In this document: in pieces, positions 17,126-25,561 of the stretch
Layout of the letters: the number at the start of each line of letters is the position of its first letter
Numbering within the stretch: position 1 is the stretch's first letter
Assembly: GCA_934098485.1 (NCBI GenBank)
Contig: CAKOOH010000001.1
Coordinates: 167,434 to 231,433 of the forward strand
Origin: an uncultured Bacilli bacterium
GTDB taxonomy: Bacteria; Bacillota_I; Bacilli_A; RF39; UBA660
Length of the DNA stretch: 64,000 nucleotides
Direction of reading: 5' to 3'
The notes under the pieces: generated by a model
What the model was told of the DNA's origin: nothing
Seen by the model: the letters and a program-made list of their open reading frames with translations, nothing else
The model's database searches: none
Translations under genes and position numbers: made by a program

Positions 17126-19135
17126 ATGAAAAAGAAAATTCTTAATTATATTAAATCTTTTTCCAACTTTATCAAATATAATAAACAATTTTGCTCTTTT
17201 ATTATACTTTCAATATTGTGTGCTATATTTTTAAGAGTTTCTACAACAGGCAATATTTTAAATTTAAAACCATTACTTTTTGAAATATCGATGCCTATAT
17301 TAATAGGTTCATTTGCTTATTTTAATAAACCGAAAAATCAATTTGGTTACTTGCTTGGATGTTTACTTGCACTAGATGTTGTTTGTATTGTAAATGCTAT
17401 ATATTATGAATTTTATAGTTCTTATGCTTCATTTAGTTTAATTACGGCTCTTAAACAGGTTGGAGAAGTAGGAGATGCTGTATTTGCTAAAATGAAACTA
17501 ATTCATTTTATATATTTACTTGCGCCCATCATTTTTATATTTGTTAATAAAAGTTTAAATAGTAGAGATTATTTTAATTATGTAACTAAGTTTGAAAAGA
17601 CGAAAAGTTTATTAAAACAAGTATTTCTATTTGGCTTGACAGTATTTTTAGTGGGTTTCTTTACGCTTTCTTCGACGTCGATAAGTAGACTTGCTAAACA
17701 ATGGAACCGTGAATATATTGTAAATAGATATGGTATAGTTGTCTATCAAATTAATGATTTAATAAATACTTTAAGACCAAAAATAAGTTCATTATTTGGT
17801 TATGATGTAGCACTTAAAAATTTTAATGATTATTTTGATCTTAATACGAGAGAAAAAAGTAATAATGAGTATACAAATATGTTTAAAGATTACAATATTG
17901 TATTTGTTCATATGGAAAGTATGACATCATTTATTTTAGATTTAGAAATAAATGGTATGAAAATTGCCCCTAATTTAAGAAAACTAGCTGATGAAGGACT
18001 TTATTTTAGTAATTTTTATCCACAAATTGGAGTAGGAACAAGTAGTGATTCAGAATTTACCTTAAATACATCCTTGATGCCGGCTACAACAGGGACAGTA
18101 TTTGTAAGCTATTTTGATAGAGATTTTGTAACAATACCAAAACTATTAAAAGATAAAGGATATTATACTTTTAGTATGCATGGTAATAAAGCAAGTATGT
18201 GGAATAGAAACAATATGCATCCTAATTTGGGTTATATGGATTTTTATTCAAAAACTAGTTTTGTAATTGATGAAGAAGTTGGCTTAGGTCTTTCTGATAA
18301 ATCGTTCTTTAGACAGGCTGTCCCAATTTTAGAAACGATAGAAAAAAATAATTCTAAGTATATGGGAACGGTCATAACTTTATCTAATCACACACCATTT
18401 ACAAATAATAAATTATTTGATCAGATTAAACTAAATTATGAAGCGACAGTTTATAATGAAATTTTAAAGAAAAACGAAAAGGTTACATATTCATATTTAG
18501 AAGGAACTAAATTGGGTGATTATATTAGAAGTAGTCATTATGCCGATGAACAAATTGGTTATTTTATGGATATGGTAAATAAAAGTGATTGCTTTAATAA
18601 TACGTTATTTGTATTTTATGGTGATCATGATCCTAAACTTTCAATTGATGAGTTTGATTATTATTATAATTTTGATTTTGAAACAGGTAAAATTAAAAAT
18701 GAAAATGATCCAACATATGTTGTTTATGACTATTATAAAAATGAATTAAATAAAAAAACACCACTTATTTTATGGAGTAAAAATAAAAAGCTAGCAACAG
18801 AAGTTGATTACTATATGGGTATGATTGATGTGATGCCAACAGTAGGAAATATGATTGGTATTTATAATAATTATGCTTTAGGACATGATATATTTGAGAT
18901 AAAAAATGATAATATAATTGTTTTTCCGAATGGAAATTATTTAACAAATAAAGTTTATTATCGTAATTCAAAGGGAGAATATAAAGCATTAAACTTAGAT
19001 GAAATTTTATCAGATGAATATATAATGAATTCTAAAGATTATGCTGATAAAATTATTGAAATATCAGATGGAATTATTACTCATGACTTAATTATAGCAA
19101 GTAAGGAAGGAATTTTAAATGAAGAAAAGAAATAA
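17126..19135 (+). CDS. ltaS: Lipoteichoic acid synthase LtaS-type phosphoglycerol transferase
   Basis: 669 residues: about five N-terminal membrane helices (to residue ~200), then an extracellular sulfatase-fold domain with HMES (metal Glu), GVGTSSDSEF (nucleophile region), LSNHTPF and YGDHDPKLS (metal Asp/His). The enzyme polymerises glycerol phosphate from phosphatidylglycerol onto a glycolipid anchor. At the position of the LtaS catalytic Thr this protein seems to have Ser (second S of GTSSD), whereas the fused copy at 1-4346 keeps Thr. The following small gene overlaps its end. AGAAAGGT ribosome site. Confidence 0.88.
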   Translation: MKKKILNYIKSFSNFIKYNKQFCSFIILSILCAIFLRVSTTGNILNLKPLLFEISMPILIGSFAYFNKPKNQFGYLLGCLLALDVVCIVNAIYYEFYSSYASFSLITALKQVGEVGDAVFAKMKLIHFIYLLAPIIFIFVNKSLNSRDYFNYVTKFEKTKSLLKQVFLFGLTVFLVGFFTLSSTSISRLAKQWNREYIVNRYGIVVYQINDLINTLRPKISSLFGYDVALKNFNDYFDLNTREKSNNEYTNMFKDYNIVFVHMESMTSFILDLEINGMKIAPNLRKLADEGLYFSNFYPQIGVGTSSDSEFTLNTSLMPATTGTVFVSYFDRDFVTIPKLLKDKGYYTFSMHGNKASMWNRNNMHPNLGYMDFYSKTSFVIDEEVGLGLSDKSFFRQAVPILETIEKNNSKYMGTVITLSNHTPFTNNKLFDQIKLNYEATVYNEILKKNEKVTYSYLEGTKLGDYIRSSHYADEQIGYFMDMVNKSDCFNNTLFVFYGDHDPKLSIDEFDYYYNFDFETGKIKNENDPTYVVYDYYKNELNKKTPLILWSKNKKLATEVDYYMGMIDVMPTVGNMIGIYNNYALGHDIFEIKNDNIIVFPNGNYLTNKVYYRNSKGEYKALNLDEILSDEYIMNSKDYADKIIEISDGIITHDLIIASKEGILNEEKK

Positions 19136-19730
19136 AATAATATTATTTATAGTTATAGTTTTACTTGTAGTTGGAGCATCAATATTTTGCTACATAAAAT
19201 TTGTGAAAAAGGATGATAATGTTAATAAAGTTACGAATATTGAAGAAATAGATAAGTTTGGGTATACATTAAAAAGTAATGCGACAGAAACCTATAAGAA
19301 AGAATATGAAATTTTAAAAACAAATTTAAAATCAACAGACATAAATGAAGAAGAATATGTAAAAAGTGTTGCAAAGTTATTTATTATTGATTTATATACG
19401 ATAAGTAATAAAATAAATAAATACGATGTAGGAGGAACGGAATTTGTTTATCCTGATTCCTTAGAAAATTATAAAGTTAATGTAGAAGATACATTATATA
19501 AATATGTAGAAGATAATTCTAATGATAGTAGAACGCAAAGTTTACCAGAAGTAAGTGAAGTGCAAATAACAGATTTTAAAAAAGTTAAATATAAAGTTTC
19601 AAATACGGAACTTGATGCATATGAAGTAGCTTTAAAATGGAGTTATGTTGTAGATATGGGTTATGAAAGTGAAGGCTCTGTTATAATTTTAGAAAAAGAT
19701 AATAAGTACTACGTAGTTGAGAAAAAATAA
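19119..19730 (+). CDS. Membrane-anchored extracytoplasmic protein, unknown function
   Basis: 203 residues with an N-terminal signal anchor (residues 5-27) and a soluble domain outside the cell with several Tyr- and acid-rich segments (KYVEDNSNDSRTQSLPEVS). It begins inside the last 17 bases of the LtaS gene, so it is translationally coupled and probably works with it at the membrane surface. The family is not recognised. Confidence 0.65.
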   Translation: MKKRNKIILFIVIVLLVVGASIFCYIKFVKKDDNVNKVTNIEEIDKFGYTLKSNATETYKKEYEILKTNLKSTDINEEEYVKSVAKLFIIDLYTISNKINKYDVGGTEFVYPDSLENYKVNVEDTLYKYVEDNSNDSRTQSLPEVSEVQITDFKKVKYKVSNTELDAYEVALKWSYVVDMGYESEGSVIILEKDNKYYVVEKK

Positions 19731-19754
19731 AAAACGGTTAAATCCGCTTTTTTT
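19731..19754. terminator. Short terminator between convergent genes
   Basis: A short CGG/CCG stem with flanking A and T runs. Weak, but located exactly between two convergent stop codons. Confidence 0.45.
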
Positions 19755-19762
19755 ATGTTTAA

Positions 19763-19963
19763 TTATTTTTCGTCTAAGTCCATCAGTAAGATGCCAATAT
19801 TTATCATACTTGTTAAACCTACTAAAGAATAAACGATTCTAGTAATAACAGCTGTTTTACCAAAGATAGCGGCTACTAAGTTAAAATCTAATAATCCAAC
19901 TAATCCCCAGTTAATACCACCAATAATTGTTATACCTAAACATATCTTTTGTAATGTCGACAT
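19763..19963 (-). CDS. DUF378 family small membrane protein (YuzA-like)
   Basis: 66 residues with two membrane helices: ICLGITIIGGINWGLVGL (the Gly-Ile-Asn-Trp-Gly-Leu DUF378 signature) and a second ending in MNIGIL-type sequence. The ATG at 19963 has a good AAAGAGGT ribosome site, so I prefer it to the upstream in-frame ATG at 20014. Function unknown in the family. Confidence 0.88.
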   Translation of the reverse strand: MSTLQKICLGITIIGGINWGLVGLLDFNLVAAIFGKTAVITRIVYSLVGLTSMINIGILLMDLDEK

Positions 19964-20054
19964 TTTAACCTCTTTTCTACTATTAGTATGGATAATTAAA
20001 AAAAATATATACATAAATATTAACTTAATTAAATAATATTATGTAGGAGGTTAG

Positions 20055-21053
20055 ATGAAAAAATTTTTTGTATTATTAGCATCAATACTTATACTTTGTG
20101 GGTGTGGAAAAACGAGTGATGTTAATGTAAAAGATGATTTTATAAAAAATATTGAAAAAAGAAATTCTTATTTAGTAAAAGGAACGATGGATATAGTTTC
20201 AAATGAAGATACTTTTACTTATAATATTATAGCTGCAAAGAGTAATAGTAATTATCGTGTAAATTTAGTAAATACAGTTAATAATCATGAACAAGTAATA
20301 CTTAAAAATGATGATGGGGTTTATGTTGTTACACCTAGTTTAAATAAAAGTTTTAAATTTCAATCAGAATGGCCAGATAATGGGTCGCAAGGTTATTTAT
20401 TAGATTCACTTGTAAAGGATATAAAAAATGATGCTGATAGTAAGTCGGAAAAAGTAGAAAGTGGATATATTATTACTACTAAAGTAAATTATCCAAATAA
20501 TGCTAATTTAGTTAGTGAAAAAATATATGTTGACAGTAAGAGTGAAATACAAAAAGTAGAAGTTTTAGATGGCACCGGGACTGTTAAAATTACAGTTAAA
20601 TTTACAAGTGTAGATTATAAACCAACTTTTAAAGATGATTATTTTAAATTAGAGTCTTTGATTGATACTGAGTGCTGCAAAGAAGAACAAACAAGTAAGA
20701 CTATAGATGATATTATTTATCCACTATATTTACCTACAAATACCTATTTAAATACTAAAAATACTGTTAATACTGATAATGGAAACCGTGTGATTTTAAC
20801 ATTTACAGGTGATAGTCCATTTACTTTAGTCGAAGAAAAAACAGTAGCTAAAGCAGAATTTGAAATAATACCTGTATACGGAGAACCTTTAATGCTTAGT
20901 GAAACATTTGGAGCACTTAGTTCTAATTCATTATATTGGACAAGTGGCGGAGTAGATTTTTATATATCTAGCGATAAACTTTCTGGTAGTGAACTATTAA
21001 CCATTGCCGAAAGCATAAATAATGGATCTTTATCAGTAGTTGGAGAGAAATAG
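20055..21053 (+). CDS. Lipoprotein, LolA/RseB-like fold
   Basis: 332 residues. Signal peptide with lipobox ILCGCG (Cys near residue 16-18). The mature part starts with an outer-membrane-lipoprotein-carrier-like beta region (KRNSYLVKGTMDIVSNEDTFTYNI, then repeated beta strands to ~210) and ends with a second domain of ~110 residues. In Gram-positives such proteins sit on the outer face of the membrane; roles in spore or envelope lipid handling are suspected. AGGAGG ribosome site. Its last 16 codons and terminator are repeated downstream in a tandem duplication. Confidence 0.78.
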   Translation: MKKFFVLLASILILCGCGKTSDVNVKDDFIKNIEKRNSYLVKGTMDIVSNEDTFTYNIIAAKSNSNYRVNLVNTVNNHEQVILKNDDGVYVVTPSLNKSFKFQSEWPDNGSQGYLLDSLVKDIKNDADSKSEKVESGYIITTKVNYPNNANLVSEKIYVDSKSEIQKVEVLDGTGTVKITVKFTSVDYKPTFKDDYFKLESLIDTECCKEEQTSKTIDDIIYPLYLPTNTYLNTKNTVNTDNGNRVILTFTGDSPFTLVEEKTVAKAEFEIIPVYGEPLMLSETFGALSSNSLYWTSGGVDFYISSDKLSGSELLTIAESINNGSLSVVGEK

Positions 21054-21065
21054 TCTCTCTTTTTT
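21042..21065 (+). terminator. Terminator of the lipoprotein gene (repeat copy 1)
   Basis: GAGAGA / TCTCTC stem with AATAG loop followed by seven T; the stop codon lies in the loop. Confidence 0.8.
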
Positions 21066-21124
21066 TGTGATTGAAAAAAGTAGTGTTTTATGGTAATATA
21101 AGCATTATTAAGGAGGTTTCCTCT

Positions 21125-21157
21125 ATGGAAGAAGAAACAGGAATTCTAGTTGATTAA
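21125..21157 (+). pseudogene. Duplicated, truncated start of the ligase gene
   Basis: ATG to TAA of 11 codons reading MEEETGILVD, matching the first residues of the real ligase (MKEETGNLVI at 21282). It has a perfect AAGGAGG ribosome site, so it may be translated as a leader peptide. It arose from the tandem duplication. Confidence 0.7.
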
Positions 21158-21199
21158 TTATATGCCGAAAGTATAAATAATGGATCTTTATCAGTAGTC

Positions 21200-21223
21200 G
21201 GAGAGAAATAGTCTCTCTTTTTT
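21200..21223 (+). terminator. Second copy of the terminator, now upstream of the ligase gene
   Basis: The same GAGAGA / TCTCTC hairpin and T run as at 21042, preserved in repeat copy 2. It lies between the mini-ORF and the ligase start, so it could act as an attenuator. Confidence 0.75.
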
Positions 21224-21281
21224 AGTGATTGAAAAAAATATAATTTTATGGTAATATAGGCCTTGTTAAGGGGGATGACCT

Positions 21282-23336
21282 ATGAAAGAAGAAACAGGAA
21301 ATCTAGTAATTGATCAAAAAATAGTAGATTTGTATAGACAAATAGATACTATAATAAATTCTAAGGAAGAAATAAAAAAGTCTAGATATGAAGGAAAACT
21401 AAACATTAGTGCGAAGGCTCAAAAAGTTTTAGAGGATATTGATGATAATCATAACTATTCTTTAGCTATGGGAATAATTAGAAAAAATAGAAAAAATTTA
21501 AATAGGAATGCTCTTTCATATAGAGGTACTAAAATAAGTTATGGAAAGTTATTTGAAATGGTTTATACCTATGCAAATTCATTAAAAAATACTGGTTTTA
21601 AAAAAGGAATGCAAGTTCCAGTGTTTGGAGAGAATACTCCGGAATTTATTGCTCTTTATTTAGCTACTAATTTAATTGGCTGTAAACTACTTTCAATGGG
21701 AGAATGGTTTGATAAAGATTATACAGAGTTTTTATTAAATAAAAGTGGTAGTAAATATGTTTTTGTATCTGATAGTGTTTATGATGTTATTAAAGATAAA
21801 TTAGATGATTCTAAAGTAGAAAATGTTGTATTAATGAATCTTGGATCATCACTTCCCAAGGATAAAAGTGGTAAAAATTATAATCCTTATGCTCAGATAG
21901 ATGATAGATTTAATCATGATTTTAGTGATAAATCTGAAAGAATTAAAACTGAAAGTAAAAAAGAAGTATTAAAAATTGAAGAATTTTTAGATGATAGTAT
22001 GAGTGATGATATTGTTTCAAATATGTCACTTGATGATCCAGCAATGATTAGTTTTACAAGTGGGACTACATCACCGGGAGTTCCTAAAGCCGTACTTCAT
22101 GCTAATCGTAGTTATTTAACTTTATCAAGATTTAAGGATAAAGATATATCTGGTCTTGCAAGTATGGATGGTAAAAGTGTTTTATGTCACATACCGGTTT
22201 ATACACATATGGAATTAGCAACTATAAGTGATGCTTTATACCAGGGATGTGAACTATGTTTAGAACCATTTTATGATAGAAAATTCTTTAAGTATTCAAT
22301 TGTAATGTATAAACCAAACTATTCACCGGGAAGTGAAGGAAGTTATTTGGATTTATGTAAGAATTTAAATGATAATCCAGAATTTAAAAATGTATATTTA
22401 AAAGATTTTGTTGCTATGTGTATTACGGGTGAGGGGTTAACGCCGGGATCAGAGAAGTATATTAATTATACGGCGAGAAAGCATAAATTTGGAACTCATG
22501 CAGTGCCAAGACCTATTTCGCCTATTACAGCTTCTATTGGCGGCGGAACTAGTGAAAATAGTGGAGTATTTACAACTTTATTTAAGTCACTTAGAGAAAA
22601 ATTTTCTTTTAGAAATGAACCTTTTGGTTTGATTGCTTTGCCGTTTGCTGAAGTTGCTGTATTAGATGATGAAGGACATTACTGTAAAGCTGGAAAAGTT
22701 GGCAACTTAGTAGTAGAATCTCCTTGTAATATGATAGGATATTTATATACGGAAGAAGATTTTCCAAGATTACATGTAAAAGAAAAAAAGAAACTTCGTA
22801 CATCTGATGATGGCCGAGTATGGGGTGATGCCAATACGATAGCGGCACTTAGCAAATATAGTTCTAGAGAAGTAATGATGAAGGGTAGAAATGAATATTT
22901 ACAGACTGAATATTTTAAAATTCCCCTTTATAAAATTGATGAATTAGTTCGAAAAGATACTAAAAATATTTTAACGGCAAATACTGTAGAAATAAATGAT
23001 GATGTAATTGGCAAAAATTATGTTATTCATGTGGAATTCTCACCACTTTCTCACAAAAATAAACATGAAATATTAAAAGGTATTGTATATAGAATTGCAA
23101 AAAGTTATCCCGAATGTATATTAGAAAAATTATATATAAGAGTCAGAAGTTATGGTGAATCATTTCCTGTTGCACCTAGTGGAAAAAGAGATTTAAATGC
23201 TCTTAGAGAAGAAGGATATACGGATAAGTGTATGTCAGTAATTAATTTATATAATAATTACAAAAATCAAAATAAGAAGAAAAATAAAAAAGAAGCACGC
23301 GTTTTAGAATTAACTACAGTAAAAAATAGTAAATAA
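21282..23336 (+). CDS. AMP-forming acyl-CoA synthetase/ligase family enzyme
   Basis: 684 residues. The adenylate-forming core is clear: SFTSGTTSPGVPKAVLHA (phosphate-binding P-loop, residues ~258-275), TGEGLTPG, a TSDDGRVWG acidic motif for ribose binding, and C-terminal APSGKRDLNAL with the catalytic Lys. It would activate a carboxylic acid as an acyl-adenylate; whether the acceptor is CoA or a carrier is not known. It is longer than usual because of an N-terminal helical part and a Lys-rich C-terminus (KNQNKKKNKKE). Monocistronic, preceded by the duplicated leader, followed by a strong terminator. Confidence 0.88.
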   Translation: MKEETGNLVIDQKIVDLYRQIDTIINSKEEIKKSRYEGKLNISAKAQKVLEDIDDNHNYSLAMGIIRKNRKNLNRNALSYRGTKISYGKLFEMVYTYANSLKNTGFKKGMQVPVFGENTPEFIALYLATNLIGCKLLSMGEWFDKDYTEFLLNKSGSKYVFVSDSVYDVIKDKLDDSKVENVVLMNLGSSLPKDKSGKNYNPYAQIDDRFNHDFSDKSERIKTESKKEVLKIEEFLDDSMSDDIVSNMSLDDPAMISFTSGTTSPGVPKAVLHANRSYLTLSRFKDKDISGLASMDGKSVLCHIPVYTHMELATISDALYQGCELCLEPFYDRKFFKYSIVMYKPNYSPGSEGSYLDLCKNLNDNPEFKNVYLKDFVAMCITGEGLTPGSEKYINYTARKHKFGTHAVPRPISPITASIGGGTSENSGVFTTLFKSLREKFSFRNEPFGLIALPFAEVAVLDDEGHYCKAGKVGNLVVESPCNMIGYLYTEEDFPRLHVKEKKKLRTSDDGRVWGDANTIAALSKYSSREVMMKGRNEYLQTEYFKIPLYKIDELVRKDTKNILTANTVEINDDVIGKNYVIHVEFSPLSHKNKHEILKGIVYRIAKSYPECILEKLYIRVRSYGESFPVAPSGKRDLNALREEGYTDKCMSVINLYNNYKNQNKKKNKKEARVLELTTVKNSK

Positions 23337-23348
23337 AAATAGTTAAAG

Positions 23349-23391
23349 TTAGATAAAATTAATGAAAAATAATTTTATCTAATTTTTTTTT
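23349..23391 (+). terminator. Strong rho-independent terminator
   Basis: A 13-bp stem TTAGATAAAATTA / TAATTTTATCTAA is followed by nine T residues, just after the ligase gene. Confidence 0.9.
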
Positions 23392-23617
23392 CACAAATAT
23401 AATATTTTAAATAACGCAAAAAAGAAATGTATACACATTTAGAAAAAAGCAAAAAAATAGTGTTTCAAAAAACATTTATAGTATAATTTAATCATCAAAT
23501 CTTAATTGAAAATTAATATTTCTTTGCGAAGAAAGTTTACTCTTTTTTACTGATTAACTAAATAAAAAGTGACTTCTTCTTTTTTTTATGCTATTATTAA
23601 AATAGGATAGTGATGTT
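23392..23617 (+). other. Intergenic region with possible leader or small RNA
   Basis: No coding sequence is seen. A TATAAT box lies near 23485. A GAAGAAAGT ... ACTTCTTC imperfect inverted repeat (about 23528-23580) is followed by eight T, which looks like a terminator or attenuator ahead of the sensor gene. Upstream -35 is not convincing, so this could be a short leader RNA or nothing. Confidence 0.35.
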
Positions 23618-25405
23618 ATGGATTACGTATATATAATGTTTATTTCACTTGTGTATGCTAGTGTTTTAAACTTAGTTTTCTTTAAAAAAAATCATATTAA
23701 AACGAGAGAAACTTATTATTATTCTTTGTTATTAGTAGTTAATTTAATAGGATTATTAATGGAAATATTATGTACTTTTGTAGGCAATGTTTTTCCAGTG
23801 GAGTCACTAATACCATCATTTTTTACGAAAATATATATGTGTTTTTTAACATTATTCATATACTATATTTGCATTTATATTTATTCAATATGTTTAGATA
23901 ATAATGATAAAAAATTTAATTTAATTAAAAAAATTTTTACGGGGTTACTTATTCTTAGTATTTTAGTTACTTTTTATTTACCAATTGTTACCTCTAAAGG
24001 ATATGCAACGGGACCAGCAGTTAATTTTGTATATACGATTGGAATAATTTATATGTCTCTTGCTAGTTTAGTTGTAATAATAAATTATAAAAAAATAAAT
24101 TTTAAAAAAGTTATACCATTTTTTCTATTTATAACTTTTAGTGGAATTGTTTCCCTTATACAAAAATATAATCCAAGAATAACACTGACAACTTCGATTG
24201 AATGTTTAGTAATATTTGTTATGTATTTTACAATTGAAAACCCAGATTTAAAAATTATAGAAGAGCTTTCAAAAGCAAAAACATTATCGGAAAAATCTAC
24301 TAATGAAAAAAGTAATTTCTTATATATAGTTACCAATGATATAGATAATAAAATTAATTTAATTGAAAATAAGTGTGATAATATACTTAAAGAGAAGCCT
24401 AAAAATAGTATAAAAGAAGATATTTTGGACATAAAAAATATTTTAGATGTGGCCAAAATCAAAATAAAGCAAACAATAGACGTTTCAGAAATGGATTCTA
24501 AAAATTTAAAAAATGTTAATTCGACATATGATATAATGCGTCTTTTAAATAGTATATATTTAAATACTAAGGATAAAGTTAATCCTGATGTAAAATATAG
24601 TCTTGATATTAATGGAGAACTTCCTAAGGAATTATATGGAGATTCAATTAAATTAAAACAGATGATAATGACAATTCTTAATAATTCTATTAAATATACA
24701 AAAAGAGGATATATTGAATTTAGAGTTAATTCTATTATTAAAAATGATATATGTAGATTAATTGTTTCGGTAGAAGATTCTGGTAGTGGTATGGATATTA
24801 CGCTTTTAAATGATATTCTTAATAATCATGATGATTTAACAAAAGAAGATTTAAATGTTTTAAATAGCAGTGATTTAAATCTAAAAATAGTTAAAAAAAT
24901 TGTAAATTTAATAGGTGGATCATTTTTAATTAATAGTAATAATACAGGTGGTATAACAGTAACAATTACAATTGATCAAAAAATAGTGGAAACAGAAAAA
25001 AGTGAACTAGAAACTAAAATAGATAAATATTCTGATACTTTAAAAAACCAGTTAACTGCCGCTATTATATCTTCTTCTCTTGATGATATAAAAATAATTA
25101 AAAAAGCATTAAAGAAAAGTGGTTTTACAACTCATGATTATAATATTACAAAGGACTGTTTAGATGAACTTAGAAATAATAAAAAATACGATGTAATATT
25201 TATTTTAGATGATATGGAAAAAATTAATGCACTTAGTTTTTTAAATAAGGTAAATGATATTAAAGATTTTACAGGTAAAGTAATTGTTATGACAAAAACA
25301 AAAGATTTACAAAAGCGTAAAGATTTACTGGATCAAGGTTTTAGTGGAGTCATAACTACACCAATTAATAAAAAAGAGTTAATAACTTCTATAGAAAATA
25401 TTTAA
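23618..25405 (+). CDS. Degenerate hybrid sensor histidine kinase (no phospho-acceptor His)
   Basis: 595 residues. Six to seven membrane helices (1-210), a linker (ENPDLKIIEELSKAK), a histidine-phosphotransfer helix, an ATPase domain (N box LNNSIKYTKRGYIEF, G1 box EDSGSGMD) and a C-terminal receiver-like domain (~475-595). In the H box the usual Ser-His-Glu becomes TND (FLYIVTNDIDNKINLI), so the phospho-acceptor His is Asn. The G2 box lacks its glycines (SDLNLKIVKKIV), and the receiver has lost its paired N-terminal acids (IISSSLDD) and its Lys (VITTPINKK). It therefore looks like a pseudokinase. It sits directly before spo0A. Confidence 0.82.
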   Translation: MDYVYIMFISLVYASVLNLVFFKKNHIKTRETYYYSLLLVVNLIGLLMEILCTFVGNVFPVESLIPSFFTKIYMCFLTLFIYYICIYIYSICLDNNDKKFNLIKKIFTGLLILSILVTFYLPIVTSKGYATGPAVNFVYTIGIIYMSLASLVVIINYKKINFKKVIPFFLFITFSGIVSLIQKYNPRITLTTSIECLVIFVMYFTIENPDLKIIEELSKAKTLSEKSTNEKSNFLYIVTNDIDNKINLIENKCDNILKEKPKNSIKEDILDIKNILDVAKIKIKQTIDVSEMDSKNLKNVNSTYDIMRLLNSIYLNTKDKVNPDVKYSLDINGELPKELYGDSIKLKQMIMTILNNSIKYTKRGYIEFRVNSIIKNDICRLIVSVEDSGSGMDITLLNDILNNHDDLTKEDLNVLNSSDLNLKIVKKIVNLIGGSFLINSNNTGGITVTITIDQKIVETEKSELETKIDKYSDTLKNQLTAAIISSSLDDIKIIKKALKKSGFTTHDYNITKDCLDELRNNKKYDVIFILDDMEKINALSFLNKVNDIKDFTGKVIVMTKTKDLQKRKDLLDQGFSGVITTPINKKELITSIENI

Positions 25406-25420
25406 TTTTATAGAAGTTTT
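25384..25420 (+). terminator. Terminator overlapping the sensor gene's stop
   Basis: Ten-bp stem AACTTCTATA / TATAGAAGTT with the stop codon in the loop, then a T run. Confidence 0.85.
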
Positions 25421-25448
25421 TTTGTATTATTTTTGTAAAGTTTTATTT

Positions 25449-25458
25449 ATTCGACAAA
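25449..25458 (-). promoter_or_regulatory. Spo0A-binding site (0A box) upstream of spo0A
   Basis: On the minus strand the sequence reads TTTGTCGAAT, containing the full TGTCGAA 0A-box core. It lies about 105 bases before the spo0A start, consistent with autoregulation. A TTTGTCAGA further down (25503) is a weaker second candidate. Confidence 0.6.
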
Positions 25459-25561
25459 TATTTACATAAATTTACATTTGTTTACAATAAAATTCCTTTT
25501 TATTTGTCAGATTTCGTGTTATATTGAAGATGCGTGGTAGTAAAGATAAAAAGGAGAGAGA

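Larger units (their letters stand above)
21006..21320 (+). repeat. Tandem duplication (about 158-bp unit, two copies)
   Basis: Copy 1 begins at 21006 and copy 2 at 21164. Each carries the last codons of the lipoprotein gene, its GGAGAGA...TCTCTC terminator, a promoter-like AT segment, a ribosome site and the start of the ligase gene. The copies have diverged by point changes (for example AAGGAGGTTTCC versus AAGGGGGATGACC before the ATG), so the event is not very recent. Confidence 0.85.
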
